Assembly (NCBI GenBank): GCA_900752435.1
Contig: CAADVD010000029.1
Location: 1 to 33,721 of the forward strand
Direction: 5' to 3'
Source: Oscillospiraceae bacterium
GTDB lineage: Bacteria > Bacillota > Clostridia > Oscillospirales > Ruminococcaceae
Length of the DNA stretch: 33,721 nucleotides
Of the stretch, positions 16,902 through 25,431 are shown piece after piece. The translations under genes and the position numbers were made by a program. Under the pieces are notes generated by a model. It worked only from the letters and a program-made list of their open reading frames with translations, did no database searches and was not told the origin of the DNA. Each line of letters begins with the position of its first letter. Position 1 is the stretch's first letter.

Positions 16902-16918
16902 AATTTGCAATTTGCAAT

Positions 16919-18118
16919 TTAATCCACCAGTTCCGGTTCGTGACTTTCCTGCCATGGCAAACCCCATTTGTTGAGCGCTTCCATGAACGGGTCTGGGTCG
17001 AATTCTTCCACGTTGTATACGCCCGGCTTTTTCCATTTGCCCGTCATCACCAGCATCGCGCCAATCATGGCTGGTACGCCTGTGGTGTAGGAAATTGCCT
17101 GTGAGCCGACTTCCTTGTAGCATTCCTGATGGTCGCAGACGTTGTAAACGTAATACGTCTTGTCCTTGCCGTCTTTCTTGCCGCGGAAAATACAGCCGAT
17201 GTTCGTCTTGCCGACGGTGCGCGGTCCAAGCGAAGCCGGATCGGGCAGTACGGCTTTCAAAAACTGAAGCGGCACAATTTGCTTGCCCTCAAATTCAATC
17301 GGTTCAATGGAGGTCATGCCGACATTTTCCAAGCATTTCAAGTGAGTCAGATAGCTTTGTCCAAAGGTCATAAAGAAGCGGATGCGCTTCACTCCTTTGA
17401 TGTTGATGCCCAGCGATTCCAATTCTTCATGGTGAAGCAAGTACATATCCTTTACGCCGACTTCCGGAAAATCGTATACGCGTTTGATTTCCATCGGTTC
17501 GGTTTCCACCCAGTGGCCGTCCTCCCAGTAGCTGCCCTTGGCGCTGACTTCGCGGATGTTGATTTCCGGATTGAAGTTGGTCGCGAACGGATAGCCGTGG
17601 TCGCCGCCGTTGCAGTCGAGGATGTCGATGTATTCAATGGTATCAAACTCGTGCTTCTGCGCATGGGCACAGAACACACCCGTCACACCCGGGTCAAAGC
17701 CGGAACCCAGCAAAGCGGTGATACCCGCCTGTTCAAATTTTTCGCGGTAGGCCCACTGCCATTTGTATTCAAATTTCGCGGTATCCAACGGTTCGTAGTT
17801 GGCGGTATCCACATAGTCGGTTTTGGTCGCCAAGCACGCGTCCATGATGGTCAAATCCTGATATGGCAAGGCCACATTGATGACAATGTCCGGCTTTTCG
17901 CGTTCGATGAGCGCAATCAGCTCGTCCACGTTGTCCGCGTCCACCTGTGCGGTGGTGATTTTCGTTTTGCCGCCGTCCAGTTTGGCTTTGAAGGCGTCGC
18001 ATTTGGATTTGGTGCGGCTGGCAATGCAGATTTCTTCAAATACCTCGGAGTTCTGACAGCATTTGTGAATGACGACGCCAGCAACGCCGCCTGCGCCGAT
18101 GATGAGTGCTTTTCCCAT
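16919..18118 (-). CDS. Carboxy(nor)spermidine dehydrogenase (saccharopine dehydrogenase family)
   Basis: A 399-residue NAD(P)H-dependent enzyme. It condenses aspartate beta-semialdehyde with putrescine (or diaminopropane) and reduces the imine to carboxyspermidine (or carboxynorspermidine). The N-terminal Rossmann motif is IIGAGGVAG (about 6-14). The central segment with GSGFDPGVTGVFCAHA and DCNGGDHGYPFATNFNPEIN is characteristic of this branch of the LYS9 family rather than of lysine-degrading saccharopine dehydrogenase. The start ATG follows GAGAGG; longer upstream reading lacks a signal. It sits between agmatinase and nspC, so putrescine is the likely amine acceptor. Confidence 0.93.
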   Translation of the reverse strand: MGKALIIGAGGVAGVVIHKCCQNSEVFEEICIASRTKSKCDAFKAKLDGGKTKITTAQVDADNVDELIALIEREKPDIVINVALPYQDLTIMDACLATKTDYVDTANYEPLDTAKFEYKWQWAYREKFEQAGITALLGSGFDPGVTGVFCAHAQKHEFDTIEYIDILDCNGGDHGYPFATNFNPEINIREVSAKGSYWEDGHWVETEPMEIKRVYDFPEVGVKDMYLLHHEELESLGINIKGVKRIRFFMTFGQSYLTHLKCLENVGMTSIEPIEFEGKQIVPLQFLKAVLPDPASLGPRTVGKTNIGCIFRGKKDGKDKTYYVYNVCDHQECYKEVGSQAISYTTGVPAMIGAMLVMTGKWKKPGVYNVEEFDPDPFMEALNKWGLPWQESHEPELVD

Positions 18119-18166
18119 AACAATCCATCCTCTCTGTAACAATAGCGTATCTGTATTTGGGGTATG

Positions 18167-18193
18167 GCGGACGCGCAATGCGCGCCCCTACAA
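18167..18193. repeat. Short palindromic intergenic repeat, copy 2
   Basis: GCGGACGCGCAATG followed by CGCGCCCCTACAA lies between speB and the dehydrogenase gene. It matches copy 1 at 16874-16901 over about 24 bases with few changes and in the same orientation. Confidence 0.7.
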
Positions 18194-18244
18194 GTGATTT
18201 ATTTCATGTAAGAATGTGAACGGACGATGCATATTTCCATTATG

Positions 18245-19093
18245 TCAGTCTAAATTAGCCAATAAAATTTCTCGGAGAATCTTGCAGGCCAAGGCTGTGG
18301 ATGCGCCGCTCTGGTCGTAAACCGGCGACAGCTCGTTCATATCCATCGCCACGACATGAAGCTTTGCTACCTTGCAAACCGCTTCCAGCAACTGCATAAA
18401 CGTCACGCCGCCGGCCTCCGGCGTTCCCGTTCCGGGGAACACGGAAGGATCCAGCACATCCAAATCCAGCGTAAAATATACTGGCTTGTCCTGTAAGCGT
18501 TCCACGACGGAATCGAGCGTGGAAAAATCAAACATGCACGTTTCCACATGCTCTCTGCCCCAGTAAATCTCGTCGCGGTCACCGCTTCGGATGCCAAACT
18601 GAAAGATTTTGCCGTCGCCAACCAAATCCCAGCAGCGATGCAGTACCGTTGCGTGCGACAGCGTTACCCCAAGGTAATCCTCGCGCAAATCCGCGTGCGC
18701 ATCAAAGTGCACGATGTGCAGATCGGGATACTGCTTGACTGCGGCGCGCACCGCCCCCAGCGTCACCAGATGTTCGCCGCCAATCATCAGCGGCACTTTG
18801 TTGTCATGAAGCACTTGGGCGGCAAAGGCTTCGATGTCCGCCAATGCCCGTTCCGGACTGCCGAATGGCAATTCCAAGTCACCGGCATCGAACACCGCGT
18901 AATCGGTCAAATCCTTATCCTGATAGGGGCTGTACGTTTCGATGCCGAAGCTCTCATTTCGGATGGCGGAGCTGGCAAAGCGCGTGCCCGGACGATAGGA
19001 GGTGGTGCTGTCAAACGGTGCGCCGAACAGGACAATCCGGCTGTCCGCATAATCGGCATCGCATCCGATAAACGTCGATACATTCGGTTTCAT
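18245..19093 (-). CDS. speB: Agmatinase (ureohydrolase family)
   Basis: A 282-residue manganese enzyme that hydrolyses agmatine to putrescine and urea. Metal ligands are H108 in IGGEH, D131, H133 and D135 in HFDAHADL, and D210 and D212 in TLDLDVLDPSVFPGTGTPEAGG. Family length is usual. Assignment to agmatinase rather than arginase or formimidoglutamase rests on the flanking arginine decarboxylase and spermidine synthase genes. The ATG at 19093 is seven bases after AAAGGAA, and the gene begins 12 bases after speE. Confidence 0.95.
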   Translation of the reverse strand: MKPNVSTFIGCDADYADSRIVLFGAPFDSTTSYRPGTRFASSAIRNESFGIETYSPYQDKDLTDYAVFDAGDLELPFGSPERALADIEAFAAQVLHDNKVPLMIGGEHLVTLGAVRAAVKQYPDLHIVHFDAHADLREDYLGVTLSHATVLHRCWDLVGDGKIFQFGIRSGDRDEIYWGREHVETCMFDFSTLDSVVERLQDKPVYFTLDLDVLDPSVFPGTGTPEAGGVTFMQLLEAVCKVAKLHVVAMDMNELSPVYDQSGASTALACKILREILLANLD

Positions 19094-19105
19094 AAGCGTT
19101 CCTTT

Positions 19106-19951
19106 CTACTGGCCAAGCAGGCGCTTTACATAATTCGGAAGCGCAAACGCGCCTTTGTGCAGTTCGGTGTTGTAGTACTCCGTTTCCAGTCCCAGTGCAT
19201 TCCACGCTTCGGCCTGCAAATCCTCCACCGGATGCAGTCCTTTGGATGCAAAGCCAAACAACCAATGGCCGGACGGGTACGTCGGCAGGTGGAACTGGTA
19301 CACGGTGCTCACTGGAAACACCGACTGAATCTGCCGGTGGGCGCGCTGCATGGCGCGGGCATCGTCCGCATAATACGGGCTTTCATGCTGGTTGATGAGG
19401 ATGCCCTGCTCGGTCAGCGCCTTGAAGCAGTTGCCGTAAAATTCACGCGTGAACAGTCCCTCTCCCGGTCCGAACGGGTCGGTGGAATCCACCAAAATCA
19501 AATCGTATTCGTTCTGGCGCGTGCGGACAAATTTGAGGCCGTCCTCAAAGTGCAGGTGAACGCGTGGATCGTCCAGTTTGCACGCCGTCTGCGGCAAAAA
19601 CTCCCGACAGACGTGCACCACTTCCTCGTCAATTTCTACCATATCGATGTGCTCAATGGTGTCGTAGCGTACCAGCTCGCGAATCGTTCCGCCGTCACCG
19701 GCACCGATCACCAGCACGCGCTTGACGTCCGGCTTCACCGCCATCGGCACATGCACAATCATTTCGTGGTAAATAAACTCATCCTTTTCCGTCACCATCA
19801 ACAGCCCGTCGAGCGTCAGAATGCGGCCGAATTCCTTCGATTCAAACACATCAATGCGCTGGTAACGGCTTTGTCGGGTGACAAGCTGGCGGTCAATGCG
19901 AATGGAAAATTTTGCGTTTTTTGTATGCGGTTCGGTATACCATAAATCCAT
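19106..19951 (-). CDS. speE: Spermidine synthase (aminopropyltransferase)
   Basis: A 281-residue enzyme that transfers the aminopropyl group of decarboxylated AdoMet to putrescine. It has the AdoMet-fold motif VIGAGDGGTIREL (about 81-93), MVEIDEEVV (about 104-112), and the catalytic aspartates in LVDSTDPFGPGEGLF (D155, D158). The N-terminal beta-strand domain is short, as in Bacillus and Thermotoga SpeE. The ATG at 19951 follows AGGGGGA. It is the third gene of the cluster, tightly spaced with the decarboxylase upstream and speB downstream. Confidence 0.97.
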   Translation of the reverse strand: MDLWYTEPHTKNAKFSIRIDRQLVTRQSRYQRIDVFESKEFGRILTLDGLLMVTEKDEFIYHEMIVHVPMAVKPDVKRVLVIGAGDGGTIRELVRYDTIEHIDMVEIDEEVVHVCREFLPQTACKLDDPRVHLHFEDGLKFVRTRQNEYDLILVDSTDPFGPGEGLFTREFYGNCFKALTEQGILINQHESPYYADDARAMQRAHRQIQSVFPVSTVYQFHLPTYPSGHWLFGFASKGLHPVEDLQAEAWNALGLETEYYNTELHKGAFALPNYVKRLLGQ

Positions 19952-19963
19952 GACAATCCCCCT

Positions 19964-21412
19964 CTATGCGACAACATGGATGAAATCCACGTTCAAATCC
20001 TGCGTACCGGTTAGGAAACAGCCCTTTTCCTTGGCGTAAACGATGTAGTCGAGGATTTCCTCCGTAATCATTTCGCCCGGCGCCAAAATCGGAATGCCCG
20101 GCGGATAGCACATCACAAACTCGTTGCACACCATACCGGCGCTGTCCTCAATGGGAACGGATTTTTTGTCGGCGTAAAACGCCTGCTGGGGCGGCAGAAT
20201 CACCTGGGGACTGATGTATTCGTGGTCAAACATACCGGCTTCGTCCTTTTGATAAAGACGCTTGATTTCGCTCAGCGCGGAGATGAAGCGTTCAATTTCC
20301 AGTGCACGGTCACCGGCCGATACAATTGCGAGAATGTTGCCGATGTCGCCAAACTCGATTTGGATGTCGTATTCATCACGCAGAATGTCGTACACCTCGA
20401 TGCCGGCCAATCCGATTTTGCGGGTGTGCACGGACAACTTGGTGGTATCAAACGCATAAACGGTATCGCCGTTGACAAGCTCTGAACCGTAGGCGTAGTA
20501 GCCGCCCAGCCGGTTGATTTCTCCGCGCGCGTATTCGGCGAAGTCCACCGTCTTTTGGAACATGTCCCGTCCGTTCATGACTAAGTTTTTGCGCGCAATG
20601 TCCAGCGACGACAACAACAAATACGAACCACTGGTCGTCTGGGTCAGGTTGATGATTTGGCGGACGTAGTCGGGATTGACCTTGTCACTGCACAGAAGCA
20701 GGGAGCTTTGCGTAAGCGAACCGCCGGTTTTGTGCATGCTCACTGCCGCCATATCCGCACCGGCTTTCATCGCCGCTATGGGGAGATTGTCGCCGAAATA
20801 AAAATGCGTACCGTGCGCTTCATCGGCCAGCACCAGCATCCCATGTGCATGGGCAAGCTTGACGATTTCTTCGATGTTGGAACAAATGCCGTAATAGGTT
20901 GGATTGTTCACCAGCACGGCTTTCGCGTCGGGATTTTCCTCGATGGCGCGCTTGACGTCTGCAACGGACATTCCAAGCGGAATGCCCAGCTCCTTATTGG
21001 TGCCCGGATTGACGTACACGGGAATGGCGCCGCCGACCACCAAGGCGTTGATGGCGCTCCGATGGACGTTGCGCGGCATGATGATCTTTTCTCCGGCTTT
21101 GCAGCAGGTCATCACCATGGCCTGTACGGATGAAGTGGTTCCGCCCACCATAAAAAACGCATGCGCCGCGCCGAATGCGTCCGCCGCCAGCTCCTGTGCC
21201 TCCTTAATAACGGACACAGGATGGCAGAGGTTGTCGAGCGGTTTCATGGAGTTGACATCCGTTTGCAGGCAAATCCGCCCCAGAAAGTCGCGCAGTTCCT
21301 TGTTGCCGCGGCCGCCCTTATGGCCGGGTACATCCAGATGGACGATGCGGTTTAAACGGTGGTCTTCCAGCGCTTCGTGGATGGGTGCACGGTGTTGTGG
21401 ATTGTGAATCAT
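19964..21412 (-). CDS. speA: Arginine (Orn/Lys/Arg-family) decarboxylase, aspartate aminotransferase fold
   Basis: A 482-residue PLP decarboxylase of the short Bacillus SpeA/YaaO type, which lacks the N-terminal wing domain of the E. coli inducible enzymes. Family marks are LDVPGHKGGRG near residue 26, LADEAHGTHFYFG with D197 contacting the pyridine nitrogen, and the PLP lysine K228 in SMHKTGGSLTQSS. Substrate choice among arginine, lysine and ornithine is inferred: the adjacent agmatinase points to arginine, giving agmatine. The ATG at 21412 follows AGGAGG and lies 13 bases after speD. Confidence 0.93.
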   Translation of the reverse strand: MIHNPQHRAPIHEALEDHRLNRIVHLDVPGHKGGRGNKELRDFLGRICLQTDVNSMKPLDNLCHPVSVIKEAQELAADAFGAAHAFFMVGGTTSSVQAMVMTCCKAGEKIIMPRNVHRSAINALVVGGAIPVYVNPGTNKELGIPLGMSVADVKRAIEENPDAKAVLVNNPTYYGICSNIEEIVKLAHAHGMLVLADEAHGTHFYFGDNLPIAAMKAGADMAAVSMHKTGGSLTQSSLLLCSDKVNPDYVRQIINLTQTTSGSYLLLSSLDIARKNLVMNGRDMFQKTVDFAEYARGEINRLGGYYAYGSELVNGDTVYAFDTTKLSVHTRKIGLAGIEVYDILRDEYDIQIEFGDIGNILAIVSAGDRALEIERFISALSEIKRLYQKDEAGMFDHEYISPQVILPPQQAFYADKKSVPIEDSAGMVCNEFVMCYPPGIPILAPGEMITEEILDYIVYAKEKGCFLTGTQDLNVDFIHVVA

Positions 21413-21425
21413 ATGGCCGCGCCTC

Positions 21426-22241
21426 CTAGTAAATATTCATGCCGCTGAAAATTTCAATCATCTCTTTGCGCAGATTGTCGGTAATTTCAAGCCGCTGTTT
21501 GGGCGGCAGTTCATAGACGTCCTTGTTGAAGAGATAGTTTTTCAGCTCGATTTCCTTAATCAACAGCTTGGTATGAAAAATGTTCGACTGATAGACATTG
21601 ACGTCAATCGCATCGTATTTTTCCAGCGTTTTGGGATCGATGTAATTTTGAATGGAAGTGATGTCGTGGTCGATAAAGAATTTCCGTCCGCGCACATCAC
21701 GGGTAAAGCCGCGCACCCGATAGTCCATCGTGATGATGTCGGAATCAAAATTGGCAATCAAATAATTGAGCGCGTTGAGCGGAGAAATCTCGCCGCAGGT
21801 GGATACGTCGATATCGACGCGAAAGGTGGAAATTGCATTGTCCGGATGGCATTCCGGAAATGTATGGACGGTTACATGGCTTTTGTCCAAATGAGCATGT
21901 ACAGTTTCATGCTGAGGCGGCCAAGAATGCTTTCCTTGGTTGCAGGACTGATCAATGGTCTGCCCGTCGAGCGAGCCCTCGGCAATGAGGATGTTGACGG
22001 ACGCGCCCTGCGGGTCGTAGTCCTGCTTGGAAATGTTGAGAATATGCGCCCCAATCATCTCGGTTACGTCGCATAAAATTTTCGTCAAACGTTCGGAATT
22101 GTACTGTTCGTCGATATACGCGATGTAATCCCGCTGCTCCCGTTCACTTTTTGCATAGCATACATCGTAAATGCTGAAGCTCAGTGTTTTGGTGAGGTTG
22201 TTAAAGCCATACAGCGTCAGCTTTTTTTCCAACCCTAACAT
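21426..22241 (-). CDS. speD: S-adenosylmethionine decarboxylase proenzyme, class 1a
   Basis: A 271-residue pyruvoyl-dependent enzyme of the long E. coli type; the short archaeal/Bacillus type is about 125 residues. Self-cleavage should occur between K120 and S121 in LDKSHVTVHTFPE, turning the serine into the pyruvoyl group. C149 in STCGEISPL matches the proton-donor cysteine. The product, decarboxylated AdoMet, is the aminopropyl donor for SpeE. The ATG at 22241 is five bases after AGGAAGG and is preferred to the GTG one codon upstream. It is the first gene of the polyamine cluster and has its own promoter. Confidence 0.97.
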   Translation of the reverse strand: MLGLEKKLTLYGFNNLTKTLSFSIYDVCYAKSEREQRDYIAYIDEQYNSERLTKILCDVTEMIGAHILNISKQDYDPQGASVNILIAEGSLDGQTIDQSCNQGKHSWPPQHETVHAHLDKSHVTVHTFPECHPDNAISTFRVDIDVSTCGEISPLNALNYLIANFDSDIITMDYRVRGFTRDVRGRKFFIDHDITSIQNYIDPKTLEKYDAIDVNVYQSNIFHTKLLIKEIELKNYLFNKDVYELPPKQRLEITDNLRKEMIEIFSGMNIY

Positions 22242-22268
22242 CACAACCTTCCTTAATAAAATCGATTC

Positions 22269-22297
22269 ATTGTAGCATATTTACGCACAAAATACAA
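22269..22297 (-). promoter_or_regulatory. Sigma-A-type promoter of the polyamine cluster
   Basis: Minus-strand TTGTAT (22292-22297) and TACAAT (22269-22274) are spaced by exactly 17 bases, 27 bases upstream of the speD start. It makes the polyamine genes a unit separate from hydF upstream. Confidence 0.65.
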
Positions 22298-22373
22298 TGG
22301 TTTTTGAGTACGGAAATGATGCAGTTGTGAAATTTCGACACAAATTTAGCGAAAATTTTACAAAACCGCTATC

Positions 22374-23594
22374 CTAGTCCTCCAATTCCATTTTAGCCAG
22401 CGGGAACAGCTCCACGCTCCGCTTCAAAATGCCCTGCATGGAGGCAATCAAAATGCCGTAGTTGACGATGGGAATCCCTTTTTCCGCAACCGTCCGCAGA
22501 CGGTACTGCATCTCCCGCCGGTTGAGCGTACAGCCGCCGCAGTGCACCACCAGTGCATAGCGGCTCAAATCCGCTGGAAAACTCGCACCGCTGCTGGTCT
22601 CAAAGTGCAGTTTCTTTCCCGTGCTCTGCTGCAGCCAGCGCGGAATTTTCACGGTGCCGATGTCGTCGCACTGCCGGTGGTGCGTACAGCCCTCCGCAAT
22701 CAACACGGTGTCGCCGTCCTGCAAGCGTTCGACCGCGCGCACACCGCGCACCAATTCCTCCAAATCGCCTTTGTACCGCGCAAACAAAATCGAAAACGAC
22801 GTCAGCGGCACATCGTTTGGCACATCGGCACTCACTTTGGCGAATACCTGGGAATCGGTAATCACCATGCGCGGACGTTTGCCCAGGCTGGCCAAGGTCT
22901 CACGCAGTTCATACTCTTTGGTCACTACTGCAATGGCATCCGCTTCCAGTACATCTCGAATGACTTGCTGCTGCGGCAAGATGAGCCGTCCTTTCGGCGC
23001 GGCTTTGTCAATCGGCACCACCAAGACCACGATGTCCGCTGGATGAAGCAAATCTCCGACCAACTGGAACTTGTCCTCTTCCGCTGGCACCAGCGTGGCA
23101 ATGCGTTCTTTCAACTCATGAATGCCCTCGCCGGTTTGGGTGCTCACCCAAAGAACGTCCGGAGATGGATGTCGTTTTTGATAGGCTTCCGTCTCTTTGA
23201 CTAAATCCAGCTTGTTGACTACCACCAGATACGGAATCTTACGCGCTTTTAGCTGTGCCAGCAGTGCATCATCCTGTGCGGACGCATCTTCTGCGCCGTC
23301 GATCACCAGCAAGGCAATATCCGTTTTGCGGAGTACCTCCTGCGCCTTTTCCACGCGCAGTTTGCCCAGCTCTCCTTCATCGTCCAAGCCCGGCGTATCG
23401 ATGAATACCACGGGACCCAGCGGTAACAGTTCCATCGCCTTGTACACGGGGTCGGTTGTCGTTCCCTTGACATCCGACACCACGGCAAGCTGTTGACCGG
23501 TCAGCGCGTTGATGATGCTGGATTTTCCGGCGTTGCGTTTCCCGAACAGAGCGATGTGGATGCGCTCTCCTTTGGGGCTGTCATTTAAACTCAT
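22374..23594 (-). CDS. hydF: [FeFe]-hydrogenase H-cluster maturation GTPase HydF
   Basis: A 406-residue scaffold protein on which the 2Fe subcluster is assembled before transfer to the hydrogenase. The N-terminal GTPase domain has P-loop GKRNAGKS (18-25), switch residues DTPGLDD (66-72) and NKLD (127-130). The C-terminal cluster domain has C303-T-H305 and H351-C-G-G-C355, matching the CxH...HCxxC [4Fe-4S] ligand set. HydE, HydG and a hydrogenase are not in this window and must be elsewhere. The ATG at 23594 follows AAGGAGG. It is evidence for hydrogen-producing fermentation in this anaerobe. Confidence 0.97.
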   Translation of the reverse strand: MSLNDSPKGERIHIALFGKRNAGKSSIINALTGQQLAVVSDVKGTTTDPVYKAMELLPLGPVVFIDTPGLDDEGELGKLRVEKAQEVLRKTDIALLVIDGAEDASAQDDALLAQLKARKIPYLVVVNKLDLVKETEAYQKRHPSPDVLWVSTQTGEGIHELKERIATLVPAEEDKFQLVGDLLHPADIVVLVVPIDKAAPKGRLILPQQQVIRDVLEADAIAVVTKEYELRETLASLGKRPRMVITDSQVFAKVSADVPNDVPLTSFSILFARYKGDLEELVRGVRAVERLQDGDTVLIAEGCTHHRQCDDIGTVKIPRWLQQSTGKKLHFETSSGASFPADLSRYALVVHCGGCTLNRREMQYRLRTVAEKGIPIVNYGILIASMQGILKRSVELFPLAKMELED

Positions 23595-23692
23595 AGTCGG
23601 TTTCCTCCTTGCCTAATATAAACTCTTATTTCTTTTTATATTTCTTACGCTCAATCACCTATACCCTCTGCTTTTTCAGTATACCACAAATC

Positions 23693-23721
23693 TTGCACAT
23701 CGTACAGTTTCGGGGTATAAT
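23693..23721 (+). promoter_or_regulatory. Sigma-A-type promoter of aspA
   Basis: TTGCAC (23693-23698) and a perfect TATAAT (23716-23721) with a 17-base spacer lie 30 bases upstream of the aspA start. Confidence 0.75.
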
Positions 23722-23751
23722 CAAAGAAACAATCTTTTTGGGGGATTCACA

Positions 23752-25140
23752 ATGAAAACCAGAACCGAACAGGACAAAATCGGCTGTCTCACTTTGCCGG
23801 CAGACGTGCTCTATGGTATTCACACTGCCCGCGCCATCGACAATTTTGCGCTTGAGGGGCAACCGGTTCGGCTGGAATTGATTCACGCCATGGTGCAGGT
23901 AAAAAAAGCCGCCGCCTTAACCAACCGTCAGCTCCACCAACTGGAACCGGAAAAAGCCGATGCCATTGTGTCCGCCTGCGACGCCATTCTGACTGGTCAA
24001 TACGACAGCGCATTCCCCACCGCCGCTTTGCAGGGCGGCGCCGGCACTTCCACCAACATGAACGTCAACGAGGTGGTTGCAAACGTCGCGCTGCTTCAGT
24101 CCGGTCATGCGCCCGGCGATTACCGCTTTCTCTCTCCGCTCGACGATGTGAACCGCTCCCAATCGACCAACGACGTTTACCCCACTGCCCTGCGCGTGGC
24201 CGCTATTTTGCTCATCCGTTCGCTCAGCGACCAGCTTTCCGCATTGCAGGAATCGCTCCAACGGCGCGAACAGGAATTTGAAGAGGTACGCAAGCTCGGA
24301 CGCACCCAGCTCATGGACGCGCTTCCCGTCACGCTCGGACAGGAATTCGGCGCTTATGCACAGGCGATTGCACGCGACCGCTGGCGCATCTACAAAACAG
24401 AAGAACGCCTGCGCCAAGTCAATTTGGGCGGTACGGCGGTCGGAACCGGAGCTGGCGCGGATCGCCGTTATCCGTACAAAGTGGTCGAGCATTTGCGGGA
24501 GCTGACCGGCATCGGTTTGGCGCTGAGCGAATACCCCATGGATTTTACGCAGAATCAAGATGTGTTTGTGGAGGTGTCCGGCCTGCTGAAATCCTGCGCC
24601 GTTAATTTAATGAAAATCGCCAATGATTTGCGTTTGATGAATTCCGGACCAAAAGGCGGATTGGGCGAAATCACGCTGGAACAGCGGCAGGCCGGTTCGA
24701 CCATCATGCCCGGCAAAGTCAATCCCGTCATTCCGGAAATGGTGACGCAGGCGTCCATTCGCGTGATGGCAAACGATACGGCGATTGCCACAGCCGCCGC
24801 CAGCGGACAGTTGGAGCTGAATGCGTTTCTGCCCCTGATTGCGGATTCTTTGCTGGATTCGCTTTGCCTGCTGCGCGATGCGGCGCGGTTATTCCGCACC
24901 AAATGCATCGACACGCTCACCGCGAATCCGGACGCGTGCAGAAGACATCTGATGGGGGCGGCGGTGTTGGAAACTGCGCTTGTGCCTTACATTGGGTATG
25001 ACCGCGCGGCGCTGATTGCCAAGGAAGCGAAGGGCGATGCGGTGATGATTCGGCGATTGGTGTTGGAGCAAGGGCTGTTGGAAGAAGAAGTGCTTGACCG
25101 CGTGCTGGCAGAGGGACGGATTTCCTCCTATGAAAGGTAA
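23752..25140 (+). CDS. aspA: Aspartate ammonia-lyase (aspartase/fumarase superfamily)
   Basis: A 462-residue cytoplasmic enzyme that reversibly splits aspartate into fumarate and ammonia. The superfamily signatures are GGAGTSTNMNVNEV (about 96-108), SQSTNDVYPTALR (about 136-148) and the catalytic loop GSTIMPGKVNP (315-325) with S316 as the likely base. The closely related class II fumarase shares these motifs; GTSTNMNVNEV fits both, and calling it aspartase rests on overall likeness, so the fumarase alternative is not fully excluded. ATG at 23752 follows GGGGGATT. It has its own promoter and runs divergently from hydF. It is intact and immediately precedes the conjugative element. Confidence 0.85.
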   Translation: MKTRTEQDKIGCLTLPADVLYGIHTARAIDNFALEGQPVRLELIHAMVQVKKAAALTNRQLHQLEPEKADAIVSACDAILTGQYDSAFPTAALQGGAGTSTNMNVNEVVANVALLQSGHAPGDYRFLSPLDDVNRSQSTNDVYPTALRVAAILLIRSLSDQLSALQESLQRREQEFEEVRKLGRTQLMDALPVTLGQEFGAYAQAIARDRWRIYKTEERLRQVNLGGTAVGTGAGADRRYPYKVVEHLRELTGIGLALSEYPMDFTQNQDVFVEVSGLLKSCAVNLMKIANDLRLMNSGPKGGLGEITLEQRQAGSTIMPGKVNPVIPEMVTQASIRVMANDTAIATAAASGQLELNAFLPLIADSLLDSLCLLRDAARLFRTKCIDTLTANPDACRRHLMGAAVLETALVPYIGYDRAALIAKEAKGDAVMIRRLVLEQGLLEEEVLDRVLAEGRISSYER

Positions 25141-25316
25141 AAATAATGGATGGAGCATTGCTCAATCCCTTCATCAAAAATTCCCCCTGCGGAAAGCGTT
25201 AAACATGCGCTCCAAAGGGCGTTGCCATAAGAAAACATGAGAAAACCCAGTAAAATCAATGCTTTTTAAGGGCAGCGGAAAACGGGGCAGCGCAAACAAG
25301 TGAACAACCGCACAGA

Positions 25317-25349
25317 AAACGGGCGATGTCGGCAAGACACCGCCCGTTT
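25317..25349 (+). other. Hairpin in the element leader
   Basis: AAACGGGCG (25317-25325) pairs with CGCCCGTTT (25341-25349) around a 15-base loop. It precedes a terminator-like hairpin by 13 bases and may belong to an attenuation device. Confidence 0.45.
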
Positions 25350-25362
25350 CTGCACCCCGGCG

Positions 25363-25400
25363 AACGCCGCAGATTTTGAAAAAAGTCTGCGGCGTTTTTT
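25363..25400 (+). terminator. Rho-independent terminator or attenuator upstream of the first element gene
   Basis: A perfect 11-bp stem, AACGCCGCAGA with TCTGCGGCGTT, a 12-base loop and a run of T residues ends 31 bases before the first gene of the element. It either stops read-through from aspA or attenuates the element's own transcript. Confidence 0.75.
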
Positions 25401-25431
25401 CATGTCCAGACACCGAAAGGAGCGGAAAGCT

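Larger units (their letters stand above)
25141..25431. other. Junction between chromosome and conjugative element, with leader of the first element gene
   Basis: Just after aspA the sequence changes from host-like to a more GC-rich element composition. Between 25141 and about 25300 I see no gene; the left attachment site probably lies here, but without the right end the duplicated core cannot be picked out. The 3' part carries two successive hairpins ahead of the first element gene. Confidence 0.5.

Noticed and set aside
17129..18139. Plus-strand open frame (336 codons) opposite the dehydrogenase gene
   Set aside because: Antisense shadow of a clear enzyme gene; no start signal and no protein-like motif.
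18548..19945. Long plus-strand open frame (465 codons) opposite speB and speE
   Set aside because: It is antisense to two well-supported genes, has no ribosome binding site, and its translation is rich in R, H and V as expected of a shadow frame.
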